DNA from: a virus
IMG/VR virus record: IMGVR_UViG_3300048548_000232
Location: 1-57,388 of that record
Length of the DNA stretch: 57,388 bases
Reading direction: 5' to 3' (one strand)
In this document: positions 6,921-14,484 of the stretch, one piece after another
Layout: the number at the start of each line of letters is the position of its first letter
Numbering within the stretch: position 1 is the stretch's first letter
Notes under the pieces: model-generated
Databases searched by the model: none
Seen by the model: the letters and a program-made list of their open reading frames with translations, nothing else
What the model was told of the DNA's origin: nothing
Translations under genes and position numbers: made by a program

Positions 6921-9725
6921 TCAACCTACGATTTCAGCGAAGGATGCGCCAGTGCGAGTAGCAGTGAAGCGAAGTGTGATGAAGTTGATGGAGCGTGTGG
7001 GCTTCACGAAGATCTCAGCGAAGAACTCACCGCGATCAATAGCATCATCAGGGTTGTTGCTTGAATCACAAACAACTAGATAATCTTCAACACCACGACG
7101 TGATTGAACACCTCTGAGATAAGGATCAACAATGTCGTTGAAAGACTGACGAGTAAACTCATCGTTGATTTCAAACAGTTGATTCTTAGCAGCATCACTA
7201 ATTGCTCTTTCGATTACCAGGAAGAGACGGCGAACGTTAATACGATCGAATGCAGATGCAGTTGCCATGCCAGTCTTGTCTCCGAAGAGTACAATGCCTT
7301 CGCCAGGGAAAGCAACAACTGGGTTGACTCGTGCAGCATAGAGTGAATCTCTCTCTTCTTTCAAAGGAGAGTATGCAAGTTTGACAGCGTTACGGATCTG
7401 ACCTCTGGTGAAACCAGCAGGAGAGAACCATGGTTCTGCTTCAATAGCAGTGTCAAGAACGAGACCAGCAATGTCAGCATTCAAAGGAATGTAACGGTAG
7501 GCGTCGTTGTACTTGTCATAGATGTACTTGTAGTTGTTGTCAAAGACAACGTAGGAACTGGAAGACAGTTGGTCGAAGAACTCAACAGTCTTGCTAACAA
7601 TCTCTCTGCTGCTAGCAACACCAATGATGGCATCGCGAGGAGCGGAAACGAATGCGAGACAGTCTTGGCGGATCTCAGCAATGTCGATCATCTTCTGTGC
7701 CTTGGCAACAGAGTCAACACCGTCGCTCATTGCAGGTCCCATGATCACATAATCAATTTCTTCGGTCTCAGGATCAGAGAACAGATCGTAAGAATCGAAC
7801 AACTTGTCACGCTCAGCACTATAACCATCAGCACCACCGCGAAGTTGATACTTCAAGGTAGAAGTGTTCTTGGTGTTAACCAGAGGTTGTGCCAGCAGAC
7901 TTGTGCCAGTAGGATCATCCAAAGAAAGGATGGAGTAGTCATTCTTGAACAAGTCATACTTCTTGTTCAACACGTTATCACCAATGTCACCCGTCAGTGA
8001 AGGATTAACGTCGAAGATACGTGAAGTTTCGTGGGAACCCCAGAAGATGTACTCGGACTGTGCCTTAATGACATCCTTGTAATACAGGGTAGAACCTTGG
8101 GGTGTCTTAGCATCTGCTGCTTTGGACACATCAGTGAACTTTTCAAGAATTGCACCAGGAGTACCAGTGATACCACCGTCGCCATCCAGAACCAAGATAT
8201 GGAACATGTCGCGGAAACCACCACGCTCAGTTGCCCACACACTAGTACCAGGACGTGGTGCTAGGCTTGCCCACTTCTGATTGTTTCCATACACTCTGGA
8301 AATGTACTCACTTTCGGCAGAAAGGATAACAACATCGTCGCCATCGTTGATGACACCGTTGAGTGTGCTGGAATCTTTGATTGTGATGTTCTTGCTGAAA
8401 GCAGTTGCGCCTTCATCGTTAACAACAGTAAGACGACGCTGAACCAAAGTAGGCTTAGCGGTGTTACCAGTTGCAGAACCAGGTGAACCACCGTTATCGG
8501 CAAGTTCGGTAAGAACCATATCGACATCGATGTGACCAGAAGATGAAGAATCAACAGTCAGTTCGAGTGTGCGAGTCTTGGGTTCGTATGCAAGGATACG
8601 ACCAGTGACGTTTCCGCTATCTGCTTGGAAGAAGTTATCTGCTTTGAACTTACCAACCAGGTCAGCGCCTGCTTTGAGTTCAAGAACCAAGGAGTAACTG
8701 AAAATCTGACCCTGCATCGTGGAAGCAGAGAAAGAGATTTTCTTACCAGGAAGCATCTGCCATTCAGCAGCAGAAGGACCAGGTTCGGCAAGATACAGAA
8801 CTTGATCAGGACCAGCATCGGTCATTACGACGCGAAGGCTGTTACCATAAGTACCAGGAGTACGTGCAGCAAACTTCCAGTTGTTAGCAGCATACTCGGT
8901 GGTTGCTTCGTAAGTATCAATGTTATTGATCTTAGGAGGAGTAACACCAGTGCTGGTTTGCTCGTTAATTCTGGTCTGGTTGACGTTAACATTCAACAGG
9001 TTGACGGCAGTTGCATCAGTATGAGCAGTTGCAGTTGAACCAAGTTGTGCGCGAGTAACGGTAAGATCGTTACCAGCGATACCACTAACCTGCATGATCT
9101 CATCACCCACTTGGATGTATGAGTTTGTTACAGCGGTAAGTGCAGCGTTAGAAGTAACGGTAAGTACAGTAGCACTAGAAGCAAGCGTACCACCTTGGTT
9201 AAGGGGTGAAGTTGCAGCAGAGACAGTCTTGATCTGGGTGATTTGTGAACCACCAGCGTGTGACGTGTTAGCGGTAGCGTTCTGACCACGGAGAACTGAC
9301 AGGTCGTTACCAGTAACAGCAGTGACTGACATAAGTTCTGCGTCAATCAGAAGCAAATCGCTGATGTCGAATCCAGTAGCGTTCTGGACAGACAATGTAA
9401 CGTCAATTGCTGAGAAGATTGTCTGCGTAAAGATTGCAGTGTCAATCGCGTTCTTCAATGCAGAGTTGTCTGCACGGACTACCTTACAGGTACCGCCATA
9501 CAGCATAAACTGTGCGACACTAAACCAATATTCGTAGTTTTGCTCGTTCGGCTCACCAAATACTTGAATGAGTTCTCTTTCGGAAGAAATTGTGACAATC
9601 TCTTCAACGGGTCCTTGGGAAAAAGTACCAACAATAGCGCCAACGTTATCGATCGTTGCGTTAATAGTGTTAGTAAGATCTCTTTCCTGAACCAATACAC
9701 CTGGTGAAATCTGTGTGTTGGCCAT
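6921..9725 (-). CDS. 18: Tail sheath protein gp18 with inserted beta modules
   Basis: This 934-residue protein forms the contractile sheath. The N-terminus (MANTQISPGVLVQERDLTNT) and a C-terminal region with FTRGQIRNAVKLAYSPL, LFGDKTG and FFAEIFVKPTRSINFI are typical of gp18. I start at the ATG at 9725, which has an AGGAG upstream, not at the longer frame's 9752. T4 gp18 has 659 residues. Much of the excess lies between about residue 100 and 250, where two related modules of about 70 residues sit in tandem (LLLIDAELMSVTAV and SYIQVGDEIMQVSGI, each followed by an R-x-x-x-x-(T/S)...H segment). They are probably displayed on the sheath surface, as T4 gp18 insertions are. Promoter octamer TCTAAATA lies 40 bases upstream. 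Confidence 0.94.
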   Translation of the reverse strand: MANTQISPGVLVQERDLTNTINATIDNVGAIVGTFSQGPVEEIVTISSERELIQVFGEPNEQNYEYWFSVAQFMLYGGTCKVVRADNSALKNAIDTAIFTQTIFSAIDVTLSVQNATGFDISDLLLIDAELMSVTAVTGNDLSVLRGQNATANTSHAGGSQITQIKTVSAATSPLNQGGTLASSATVLTVTSNAALTAVTNSYIQVGDEIMQVSGIAGNDLTVTRAQLGSTATAHTDATAVNLLNVNVNQTRINEQTSTGVTPPKINNIDTYEATTEYAANNWKFAARTPGTYGNSLRVVMTDAGPDQVLYLAEPGPSAAEWQMLPGKKISFSASTMQGQIFSYSLVLELKAGADLVGKFKADNFFQADSGNVTGRILAYEPKTRTLELTVDSSSSGHIDVDMVLTELADNGGSPGSATGNTAKPTLVQRRLTVVNDEGATAFSKNITIKDSSTLNGVINDGDDVVILSAESEYISRVYGNNQKWASLAPRPGTSVWATERGGFRDMFHILVLDGDGGITGTPGAILEKFTDVSKAADAKTPQGSTLYYKDVIKAQSEYIFWGSHETSRIFDVNPSLTGDIGDNVLNKKYDLFKNDYSILSLDDPTGTSLLAQPLVNTKNTSTLKYQLRGGADGYSAERDKLFDSYDLFSDPETEEIDYVIMGPAMSDGVDSVAKAQKMIDIAEIRQDCLAFVSAPRDAIIGVASSREIVSKTVEFFDQLSSSSYVVFDNNYKYIYDKYNDAYRYIPLNADIAGLVLDTAIEAEPWFSPAGFTRGQIRNAVKLAYSPLKEERDSLYAARVNPVVAFPGEGIVLFGDKTGMATASAFDRINVRRLFLVIERAISDAAKNQLFEINDEFTRQSFNDIVDPYLRGVQSRRGVEDYLVVCDSSNNPDDAIDRGEFFAEIFVKPTRSINFITLRFTATRTGASFAEIVG
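8985..9428 (-). repeat. Tandem beta modules inside gp18
   Basis: Two copies of one protein module lie side by side, at gp18 residues about 100-168 and 176-247. Shared pattern: a Thr/Val/Ala beta stretch, then (V/I)(G/D)-x-E-(L/I)-M-x-V, a G-N-D-L-(T/S)-V turn, an Arg, and a closing A-x-x-(S/A)H. A third copy forms residues 241-310 of gp15 (IDDEVMRIAKI, VFVTRAWLNSTNAAH). Confidence 0.7.
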
Positions 9726-9765
9726 CTTGCTTGGTTCTCCTGTGAAGTTCAATGGATGCTATTAT

Positions 9766-9773
9766 TATTTAGA
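9766..9773 (-). promoter_or_regulatory. T4-like late promoter (TCTAAATA) for gp18
   Basis: The minus strand reads TCTAAATA, seven of eight matches, in the 88-base gap between the zinc-finger gene and gp18. It lies 40 bases before the chosen gp18 ATG. Confidence 0.62.
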
Positions 9774-9813
9774 ATAATGCACCTTTTCACTGGGGAACTC
9801 GGACGTGAACCTA

Positions 9814-10038
9814 TTACCAGTCAGGGTATTCGTACTTTGTACTATCTGTAATCCTTGATTTAGATACTCTTTTTATAGTACACTCCTTACATTCATATGC
9901 ATATGCACTAGGAATGTTACCTCTATCCTTTCGTGTCATATAAAAACCATCAAGAAGATCTTTCGTCTTGCCACATACTCTACAACGTCTTTGAGTTAGT
10001 AATAGATGTTCTAGTTCAAATTCATCTTCTAGGTTCAT
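9814..10038 (-). CDS. Small four-cysteine zinc-finger protein
   Basis: This 74-residue protein overlaps the gp17 stop by ATGA, so it is probably translated by coupling. It carries CRVCGKTK near residues 19-26 and CKECTIKR near residues 50-57, two C-x-x-C pairs about 30 residues apart that could bind one zinc ion. The linker contains FYMTRKDRGN and a Tyr-rich stretch. This resembles the zinc-binding start of HNH-type nuclease proteins and recombination-endonuclease VII-like proteins, but no HNH catalytic part follows, so I do not call it a nuclease. Its place between terminase and sheath genes hints at a packaging or head-completion role, which is inference only. Confidence 0.65.
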   Translation of the reverse strand: MNLEDEFELEHLLLTQRRCRVCGKTKDLLDGFYMTRKDRGNIPSAYAYECKECTIKRVSKSRITDSTKYEYPDW

Positions 10039-11681
10039 CTATAATCCCACATGTATGCCATGTCACCATACTCATCAACATGCCACCTATCACCTTTGTC
10101 GTCTACAAATGATTCTGGTTCAGTCCCATCATCAATGAATCCGAATGGTGCCATGTCTGCTTCGATTGCTTCCTTCTGCTCCATGTACATTCTATGACGC
10201 ACATCATTGTCATGCAACTCTCGGAAATAGTCTGATGTTGCTAACCATGAGAACATCACCAAGCACATAGCGAGGTCGTCATTACATCCATCTTCTGCTT
10301 CCCACGCTTGACCTTTCTGAATGAAAGTAGTCAACTCAGCAATGACATCATAATCTGATAGTAATAGTTTATCATCCTCAATCAGTGCTTTGAGGTTAGA
10401 GCATCCTGTCTTCTTAACTGTGGTAGACATCTTGACACCCATCTGTGTCTTGTTCCCAGAGAATCCCTGACCAACTACCTGACCTGCTCTACCTCTCATG
10501 GCACACATCAGTAAGTTATCATACTCTAAATCAAACTGTAAAATGTCTGCTACCTGTCCACCAATATCATTGACCTCACAGAGCACGTAGGCGTGGTTGT
10601 ATGCTGTCGCAACTTGATGTATGATGTTTGGGAACAATAAAGGTTTAATAGTATTATTTCTATACTTACCTACCATCTTATATGGTATTGTGGTAGTGTC
10701 GATGATTGTAAATGCTGAGTAATCTTTACTTACTCCACGCGCTACGTCAACTGTAATTACATATTGATGTTCTTCTTGCGCTGCTTCAAATATATCTAAA
10801 CCTTTGTTCCTTTGGATAGGTTCATCGTACACCATGGTACGAAGTTTAGAAGCAGAGATAAGTGTATCAACAGATCCTAGGAACTCACATTCAAACTCAA
10901 CTCGGAACTGTTCCTCTGATGTGTTCTTAATCGTTTGTTCTTTCCAGTGATCATCTCTTCCTGGAACTTCTGACCAGTGAACTTCTGTGGTTGTGTATTC
11001 GTTCTTACCCCTCTCAGCATCATGCCAGAGTTTGTAGAACATATTCATCCCGTGTGGGGTGGAGATGATAATTACCTTTGTGCTTTTACCAGAAGATATA
11101 GTAGGATAGACAGATGAAAAGAACTGATCAGCAATGTGGTTCGGAATAAACGCGAATTCGTCCAGAAAAATGACATTAAAAGACATGCCCCTAACGGCGC
11201 TAGCCGAAGTAGAAGCAGCCATAATTTTAGATCCGTTCTCCAATTCCAGACTCCCCCTATTCCACTGGGAGATACCTTGCTGCATCCATTTGGGGAGGTT
11301 TTCATAACTTAGTTGTAATCGTTGTAGCATCTCACGAGCAGTCGCTGCTTTGTTAGCAAGGATCGCTACATTCACATTATCATTAAACAGCACATACCAC
11401 AGCAGGTATGAGGTAACGATGGTAGACTTACCTGACTGCCGTGGTAGTTTTGCAATATTAAATCGTTCAGCATGGAACTTCCTGGTCATGTCCTCCTGGA
11501 AGTCATACATGGTAAAGGGGATCAGACCTTTGTCAAGTGAGATGATCTTGATATATTCTTTGATAAAATATACAGGATCTTTACTACACTTTACATATTC
11601 TTCAACCTGATCTGGTGTAAATGCCTGAGAGACATTTGCTTTTTTTAGATTAGGATTACCAAGATAGATCTGATCGCTCAT
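10035..11681 (-). CDS. 17: Terminase large subunit gp17
   Basis: This 548-residue protein is the DNA packaging motor: an N-terminal ATPase and a C-terminal headful nuclease docked at the portal. A Walker A motif RQSGKST is at residues 81-87, a Walker B with catalytic Glu (IFLDE) at 171-175, and a coupling motif ISTPHG near 207-211. The RNase H-like nuclease has VDVARG with Asp312, then CEVNDIGG (Glu369 and Asp372 region), and NDDLA near the C-terminus as the third acidic site. T4 gp17 has 610 residues. It begins one base after the SNase-like gene's stop region and overlaps the next gene by four bases. Confidence 0.96.
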   Translation of the reverse strand: MSDQIYLGNPNLKKANVSQAFTPDQVEEYVKCSKDPVYFIKEYIKIISLDKGLIPFTMYDFQEDMTRKFHAERFNIAKLPRQSGKSTIVTSYLLWYVLFNDNVNVAILANKAATAREMLQRLQLSYENLPKWMQQGISQWNRGSLELENGSKIMAASTSASAVRGMSFNVIFLDEFAFIPNHIADQFFSSVYPTISSGKSTKVIIISTPHGMNMFYKLWHDAERGKNEYTTTEVHWSEVPGRDDHWKEQTIKNTSEEQFRVEFECEFLGSVDTLISASKLRTMVYDEPIQRNKGLDIFEAAQEEHQYVITVDVARGVSKDYSAFTIIDTTTIPYKMVGKYRNNTIKPLLFPNIIHQVATAYNHAYVLCEVNDIGGQVADILQFDLEYDNLLMCAMRGRAGQVVGQGFSGNKTQMGVKMSTTVKKTGCSNLKALIEDDKLLLSDYDVIAELTTFIQKGQAWEAEDGCNDDLAMCLVMFSWLATSDYFRELHDNDVRHRMYMEQKEAIEADMAPFGFIDDGTEPESFVDDKGDRWHVDEYGDMAYMWDYR

Positions 11682-11682
11682 T

Positions 11683-12144
11683 TCATTCCACCAATGTGCC
11701 GTGTGCTCTACGAATCTCTTTTAGTTTTTCCAGATTCATATCCTTGGTGCCACCATCGTATGCGTGAGCATATCCTTCTTCAATCATTTGCTCGTTAAGG
11801 GACACAGTTCCGTCCCCAATGTAAAGCCAACCCAGAAGACGCCCGTATTTGCCAGTGCCACCAACAAGTTCAGTCCTAACAGACAACTCATCATCACCAG
11901 CCAAAGTACCTTCGAGTTTTTCTTTGAGCCAGTTGGTTGCGTCGATTCCAAGAGCCTTCTCCTCTAAGTTTCTCGTTCTTTTCTCTGGTGTATCAACGCC
12001 TGCAACTCTAACTCTTTCTTTCTTGTATAAATCAAACCCGAGGTCAATAGTGACATCGATAGTATCACCATCAAGAACACGATTGATCTCCGTCACTCGG
12101 AAGTTGTAACAACTCTTCCGACTTGGGGGTGTCATTGCTGCCAT
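11683..12144 (-). CDS. Staphylococcal-nuclease-like (thermonuclease) protein
   Basis: This 153-residue protein shows the SNase fold signatures: RVLDGDTIDV near residues 22-31, RVRVAGVDTPE with the conserved Arg and acidic residues, then GKYGRLLGWL with the second catalytic-type Arg, and LIEEGYAHAY-like text (MIEEGYAHAY). The family cuts DNA and RNA using calcium. I see no signal peptide, so it probably acts in the cytoplasm. The ATG at 12144 has a GGAG eight bases upstream. It overlaps the upstream membrane-protein gene by 74 bases and immediately precedes gp17. A role in host DNA breakdown, or in trimming DNA near packaging, is plausible but not shown. Confidence 0.88.
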   Translation of the reverse strand: MAAMTPPSRKSCYNFRVTEINRVLDGDTIDVTIDLGFDLYKKERVRVAGVDTPEKRTRNLEEKALGIDATNWLKEKLEGTLAGDDELSVRTELVGGTGKYGRLLGWLYIGDGTVSLNEQMIEEGYAHAYDGGTKDMNLEKLKEIRRAHGTLVE

Positions 12145-12280
12145 CTTCTAACTCCGCAAATGCTTCTCTTAGTATGTATACAACTACGAACACTGCACCA
12201 CCAACTGCCAGCATCACCATAATGATTACTGACCACACAGGATCGTTAGCATTATCAAGAGGACGCAATAGTAAATTCAT
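12071..12280 (-). CDS. Single-pass membrane protein, 69 residues
   Basis: A short N-terminal part (MNLLLRPLDNANDP) is followed by one clear membrane helix at about residues 16-38 (WSVIIMVMLAVGGAVFVVVY). After it comes an acidic, polar C-terminus (LEDGSNDTPKSEELLQL). The start overlaps the stop of the 25-residue gene by ATGA. The end overlaps the SNase-like gene by 74 bases, so the tail region is read in two frames. I recognise no family. A membrane role late in infection is possible. Confidence 0.65.
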   Translation of the reverse strand: MNLLLRPLDNANDPVWSVIIMVMLAVGGAVFVVVYILREAFAELEDGSNDTPKSEELLQLPSDGDQSCS

Positions 12281-12354
12281 TTCTTAACAGGCCAAGTAAG
12301 TTCCATTCCTATCGTGAGTAGCAAAACAAATCCAAACACAAATACAGCACTCAT
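12277..12354 (-). CDS. Membrane micropeptide, 25 residues
   Basis: The ATG at 12354 overlaps the preceding stop by ATGA, and its own TGA overlaps the next ATG in the same way. The product (MSAVFVFGFVLLLTIGMELT, then WPVKK) is almost wholly one hydrophobic helix with a basic end. The double coupling in a chain of such overlaps is the best evidence that it is translated. Function unknown. Confidence 0.58.
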   Translation of the reverse strand: MSAVFVFGFVLLLTIGMELTWPVKK

Positions 12355-12527
12355 GATTTAGGTTCGCAATATTCACTAGGTACTAATTGATATGCCATCT
12401 TGTCTCGCAACTGATTGACACGATCTTCATTGTATTGTTTGAAGTTGCCACGCTTCTCTACTTTCTTATAGTAGTGTAGCGCATTGAGGATGATAGCGTA
12501 GTCCTCCATATCTAATTCAAATTTCAT
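12351..12527 (-). CDS. Small hypothetical protein, 58 residues
   Basis: The frame runs from the ATG at 12527 to TGA at 12351, with four-base ATGA overlaps at both ends. The product begins MKFELDMEDYAIILNALHYY and continues KKVEKRGNFKQYNEDRVNQL. It is a charged, probably two-helix protein with a lone cysteine near the C-terminus (SEYCEPKS). The pattern of hydrophobic residues in DYAIILNALHYY followed by RVNQLRDKM suggests a helical hairpin. I do not recognise a family. Confidence 0.65.
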   Translation of the reverse strand: MKFELDMEDYAIILNALHYYKKVEKRGNFKQYNEDRVNQLRDKMAYQLVPSEYCEPKS

Positions 12528-12721
12528 AAATTTTCAAACCTGTCTTCTAGAATAATACGATAGAGAGAATCTCTCAAATAATATAAGTGTTCTTGCTGCA
12601 TTGGTTCACCGCCTGCCCACATCCTAAGACGTTCGCAGACACAATCATGTAGAGCATATACATCTGCTATTCTGAGTGATACTTGATAGTCATAACTGTG
12701 TTCCTCTTCTTCGTGTTCCAT
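12524..12721 (-). CDS. Small hypothetical acidic protein, 65 residues
   Basis: The product starts MEHEEEEHSYDYQ and then shows two helical stretches, SLRIADVYALHDCVCERLRM and QQEHLYYLRDSLYRIILED. A C-x-C pair lies in the first helix. Its start lies 32 bases inside the end of the Rossmann-fold gene; its stop overlaps the next ATG by ATGA. It may form a pair with the 58-residue protein, since both are small helical hairpins made by coupled translation. That is inference; no family is recognised. Confidence 0.65.
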   Translation of the reverse strand: MEHEEEEHSYDYQVSLRIADVYALHDCVCERLRMWAGGEPMQQEHLYYLRDSLYRIILEDRFENL

Positions 12722-13151
12722 TTAGTGAGAGAATGCTAAGGACATTTTGACAAGAAAGGATCGCATACTTATGACCGTAAAGGCCACCATGGATATAACT
12801 TACTCCTAGTTTTTCAGCGTATGTTTTTCTATCTACACCATAATTATGATCTGTGTAATCAATAATTACATCGCTAGGATCGCAATGTAATACTAACTCA
12901 TCGAATGAGTTATCTGTTAGTATATAAACACCTGGTTTTTCACCTACACTAATATGTATATTTGTATCAAACTTGATTTTATTTCTTAGTAGTTCTAATG
13001 ATGTAACGTAACCAGTTAGATTGCCTTGTTCATATACTTCATCTTGTATGGGACGGTCTGTGTGATAACTATAAACTTCAACATCATTATCAATTAGTTG
13101 CTTACATATATTCTGACCCAACTTACCCAAACCTACTAATCCAACTCTCAC
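12690..13151 (-). CDS. Rossmann-fold NAD(P)-binding protein, short form
   Basis: This 153-residue protein starts with GTG and opens with a clear dinucleotide-binding motif, GLVGLGKLGQNI (GxGxxG at residues 7-12). Later SDVIIDYTDHN resembles the strand-and-loop after the cofactor site in DapB-like and related oxidoreductases, and LGVSYIHGGLYGHK follows. The N-terminus also resembles 6-phosphogluconate dehydrogenases. Only the cofactor-binding half is present; a full 6PGDH is over three times longer. The last dozen residues (NGTRRRGTQL) read through the start of the next gene and look non-native, so the 3' end may have been eroded. The GTG overlaps the upstream stop (GTGA). It could be a single-domain enzyme, a regulator or a decaying remnant. 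Confidence 0.68.
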   Translation of the reverse strand: MRVGLVGLGKLGQNICKQLIDNDVEVYSYHTDRPIQDEVYEQGNLTGYVTSLELLRNKIKFDTNIHISVGEKPGVYILTDNSFDELVLHCDPSDVIIDYTDHNYGVDRKTYAEKLGVSYIHGGLYGHKYAILSCQNVLSILSLNGTRRRGTQL

Positions 13152-13309
13152 TTGTGACTCCTATGAAATGGTTCCCAATGTTGCCACCCATAAGTATGTA
13201 CTGCCCACATACCAATAATGGGAACGAAGACCAGGCACCATGCCAATAGTCCACATCCCCATGGGTTATTTAATACTGTTCCACAGAACCTAGCAAACTG
13301 CAACATCAT
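13148..13309 (-). CDS. Membrane micropeptide, 53 residues
   Basis: Two adjacent ATG codons (13309 and 13306) open the frame; the first overlaps the upstream stop. The product has a hydrophobic, Trp- and Cys-rich segment (WGCGLLAWCLVFVPIIGMW at about residues 17-35) and a polar C-terminus rich in His and Trp (GWQHWEPFHRSHK). This fits a single-pass membrane protein. The stop overlaps the GTG of the Rossmann gene. Function unknown. Confidence 0.6.
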   Translation of the reverse strand: MMLQFARFCGTVLNNPWGCGLLAWCLVFVPIIGMWAVHTYGWQHWEPFHRSHK

Positions 13310-13425
13310 TGATCTTGCTCGCGAAGTTCTTGAATTCTAGCACGAAGAGATAGCATAAGCATTTGATGTTCTTCGCGCTCCTTTTGTGTCAGAGGACCAA
13401 CACGTTTATTCAGCCTCGAATTCAT
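13306..13425 (-). CDS. Small basic helical peptide, 39 residues
   Basis: The product begins MNSRLNKRVGPLTQKEREEH and ends LMLSLRARIQELREQDQ. It is highly charged, with a probable amphipathic or coiled-coil C-terminal helix. The start lies 20 bases inside the 89-residue gene, and the stop overlaps the next ATG. No family is recognised. Its place in a chain of overlapping cistrons is the main support. Confidence 0.55.
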   Translation of the reverse strand: MNSRLNKRVGPLTQKEREEHQMLMLSLRARIQELREQDQ

Positions 13426-13675
13426 CACGCTTCTCTCTATCTAACTTATGTATAGTCGCAAATCTATCCTCCCACGTATCACCACCTTCTATACCTCGTA
13501 TGGGATTGATGCAAGTTTGATCTGCTAGGGTATTACATACCAAACCTGCCAGGTCTAGTTCACTACCCATAGCACCTGTGTTCCAACGGTGTTGACCGTT
13601 GATCCAAGTAGCACCACATTTAGGACATTCCTTTCTCTCAATTTTGAGATCCGACAGTTCCTTATCGTTGGTCAT
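13406..13675 (-). CDS. Cysteine-rich hypothetical protein, 89 residues
   Basis: CPKCGATWINGQHRWNTG at about residues 17-34 starts a likely zinc-ribbon-like fold, completed by single cysteines in LAGLVCNTLAD and QTCINPIRG. The remainder is charged (GDTWEDRFATIHKL). I have a general memory of similar small proteins in marine T4-like phages, but no function is known to me. It overlaps its neighbours by 14 and 20 bases. Metal binding is inferred from the C-x-x-C and the spacing only. Confidence 0.65.
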   Translation of the reverse strand: MTNDKELSDLKIERKECPKCGATWINGQHRWNTGAMGSELDLAGLVCNTLADQTCINPIRGIEGGDTWEDRFATIHKLDREKRDEFEAE

Positions 13676-13883
13676 CTTTAATTTCCTTAATTAGTTTTGA
13701 GTAGTCCCCGAGATCTTTGCTTAACTGACGCCTTACCCTTTGTTTTAAGAAATATAATTTTAGTTTAACAAAACTGTATCTAATATGGATGTCAACGAAA
13801 GCAAAGAGACGCATGGTTTCTTCGGTGCCAGCATAACATATGAGACAAACTATGGCACCGAATATAATATAGAATCCTAACAT
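13662..13883 (-). CDS. Single-pass membrane protein, 73 residues
   Basis: I choose the ATG at 13883, which overlaps the upstream TAG; a GTG two codons earlier is also possible. The N-terminus is a membrane helix (LGFYIIFGAIVCLICYAG). The rest is basic and helical (VKLKLYFLKQRVRRQLSKDL), then KLIKEIKDDQR. A short N-terminal anchor with a basic cytoplasmic tail is the predicted topology. No family recognised. Confidence 0.62.
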   Translation of the reverse strand: MLGFYIIFGAIVCLICYAGTEETMRLFAFVDIHIRYSFVKLKLYFLKQRVRRQLSKDLGDYSKLIKEIKDDQR

Positions 13884-14362
13884 TTCCACTTTCTTAACGC
13901 CAATGCTTTGCGAGTTGGGCGTCCCTTCTCGTCCTTCATAGGACCTTTGTTGCCACCCATACGAGCACAGAATGATCTCTTACGAGGACCACCCTCAGGT
14001 TGGGGTGCTTTCAGATCAGAACCAGGATTCTCACGTTCATAAGACTTGCGTCCTTTCTCGTTCAATCCACCTTCTTTGTTCTTACCTTCCTTACGCTGCC
14101 ATGCACTTTCTTTCATGCTCATGTCCTGAGACGCATCCTTCTTCTGCACTGACTTCATTTGCAGTTGCAGTTTCTGACGATTAAGCATGAGTTGCTTTCT
14201 TTGAAGTTGCATCTTCTTATTAGAAGTAGCATCTTCTTTCACTGTCTTCTCTGCCTTCTTTTGATCACAGGTTTTTTGAACACAAGACCCACACTTGTTA
14301 CAGTAACTAGTTCCTTCGGGACAATTCTTTGCCTCGAAAATGTATTCTTTAAAACTGATCAT
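13877..14362 (-). CDS. DUF6321-like conserved phage protein
   Basis: This 161-residue protein starts MISFKEYIFEAK, an N-terminus common among T4-like phage proteins. A cysteine cluster follows (CPEGTSYCNKCGSC and a further Cys), then a Gln/Lys-rich helix (MQLQRKQLMLNRQKLQLQMK). The C-terminal half is the conserved part: GGLNEKGRKSYERENPGSDL, then KRSFCARMGG, KGPMKDEKGRPTRKALALRK and a terminal Cys. I know this C-terminal pattern from a domain of unknown function (I believe DUF6321) in marine phages. The high charge suggests nucleic-acid or virion association. It sits in the ATGA-overlap chain. Confidence 0.7.
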   Translation of the reverse strand: MISFKEYIFEAKNCPEGTSYCNKCGSCVQKTCDQKKAEKTVKEDATSNKKMQLQRKQLMLNRQKLQLQMKSVQKKDASQDMSMKESAWQRKEGKNKEGGLNEKGRKSYERENPGSDLKAPQPEGGPRKRSFCARMGGNKGPMKDEKGRPTRKALALRKWKC

Positions 14363-14484
14363 GGTCTTTTAGGGCAGTTTGCTTCATGCTTTTCCATCCA
14401 AGTCTTAGGACGTTGGTGGTTTCTTGGGGATGTCAATCCACAATAAGGGCACTTGTACGTGCCATTATCTAATTTTTCAGCCAT
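14359..14484 (-). CDS. Zinc-finger micropeptide, 41 residues
   Basis: The frame open to 14628 is mostly shadow of the upstream gene; the protein-like part starts at the ATG at 14484 (MAEKLDNGTYKCPYCGLTSP). C-x-x-C is followed by H and C in KTWMEKHEANCPKRP, a CCHC-type zinc finger. It overlaps the 416-residue gene by eight bases and the DUF6321-like gene by four. A nucleic-acid-binding role is a reasonable guess from the motif. Confidence 0.62.
   Translation of the reverse strand: MAEKLDNGTYKCPYCGLTSPRNHQRPKTWMEKHEANCPKRP

Noticed and set aside
12690-12721. Frameshift joining the Rossmann-fold gene to the 65-residue gene
   Set aside because: The 65-residue gene has its own coherent helical sequence and coupled stop, and nothing in it resembles an oxidoreductase C-terminus.
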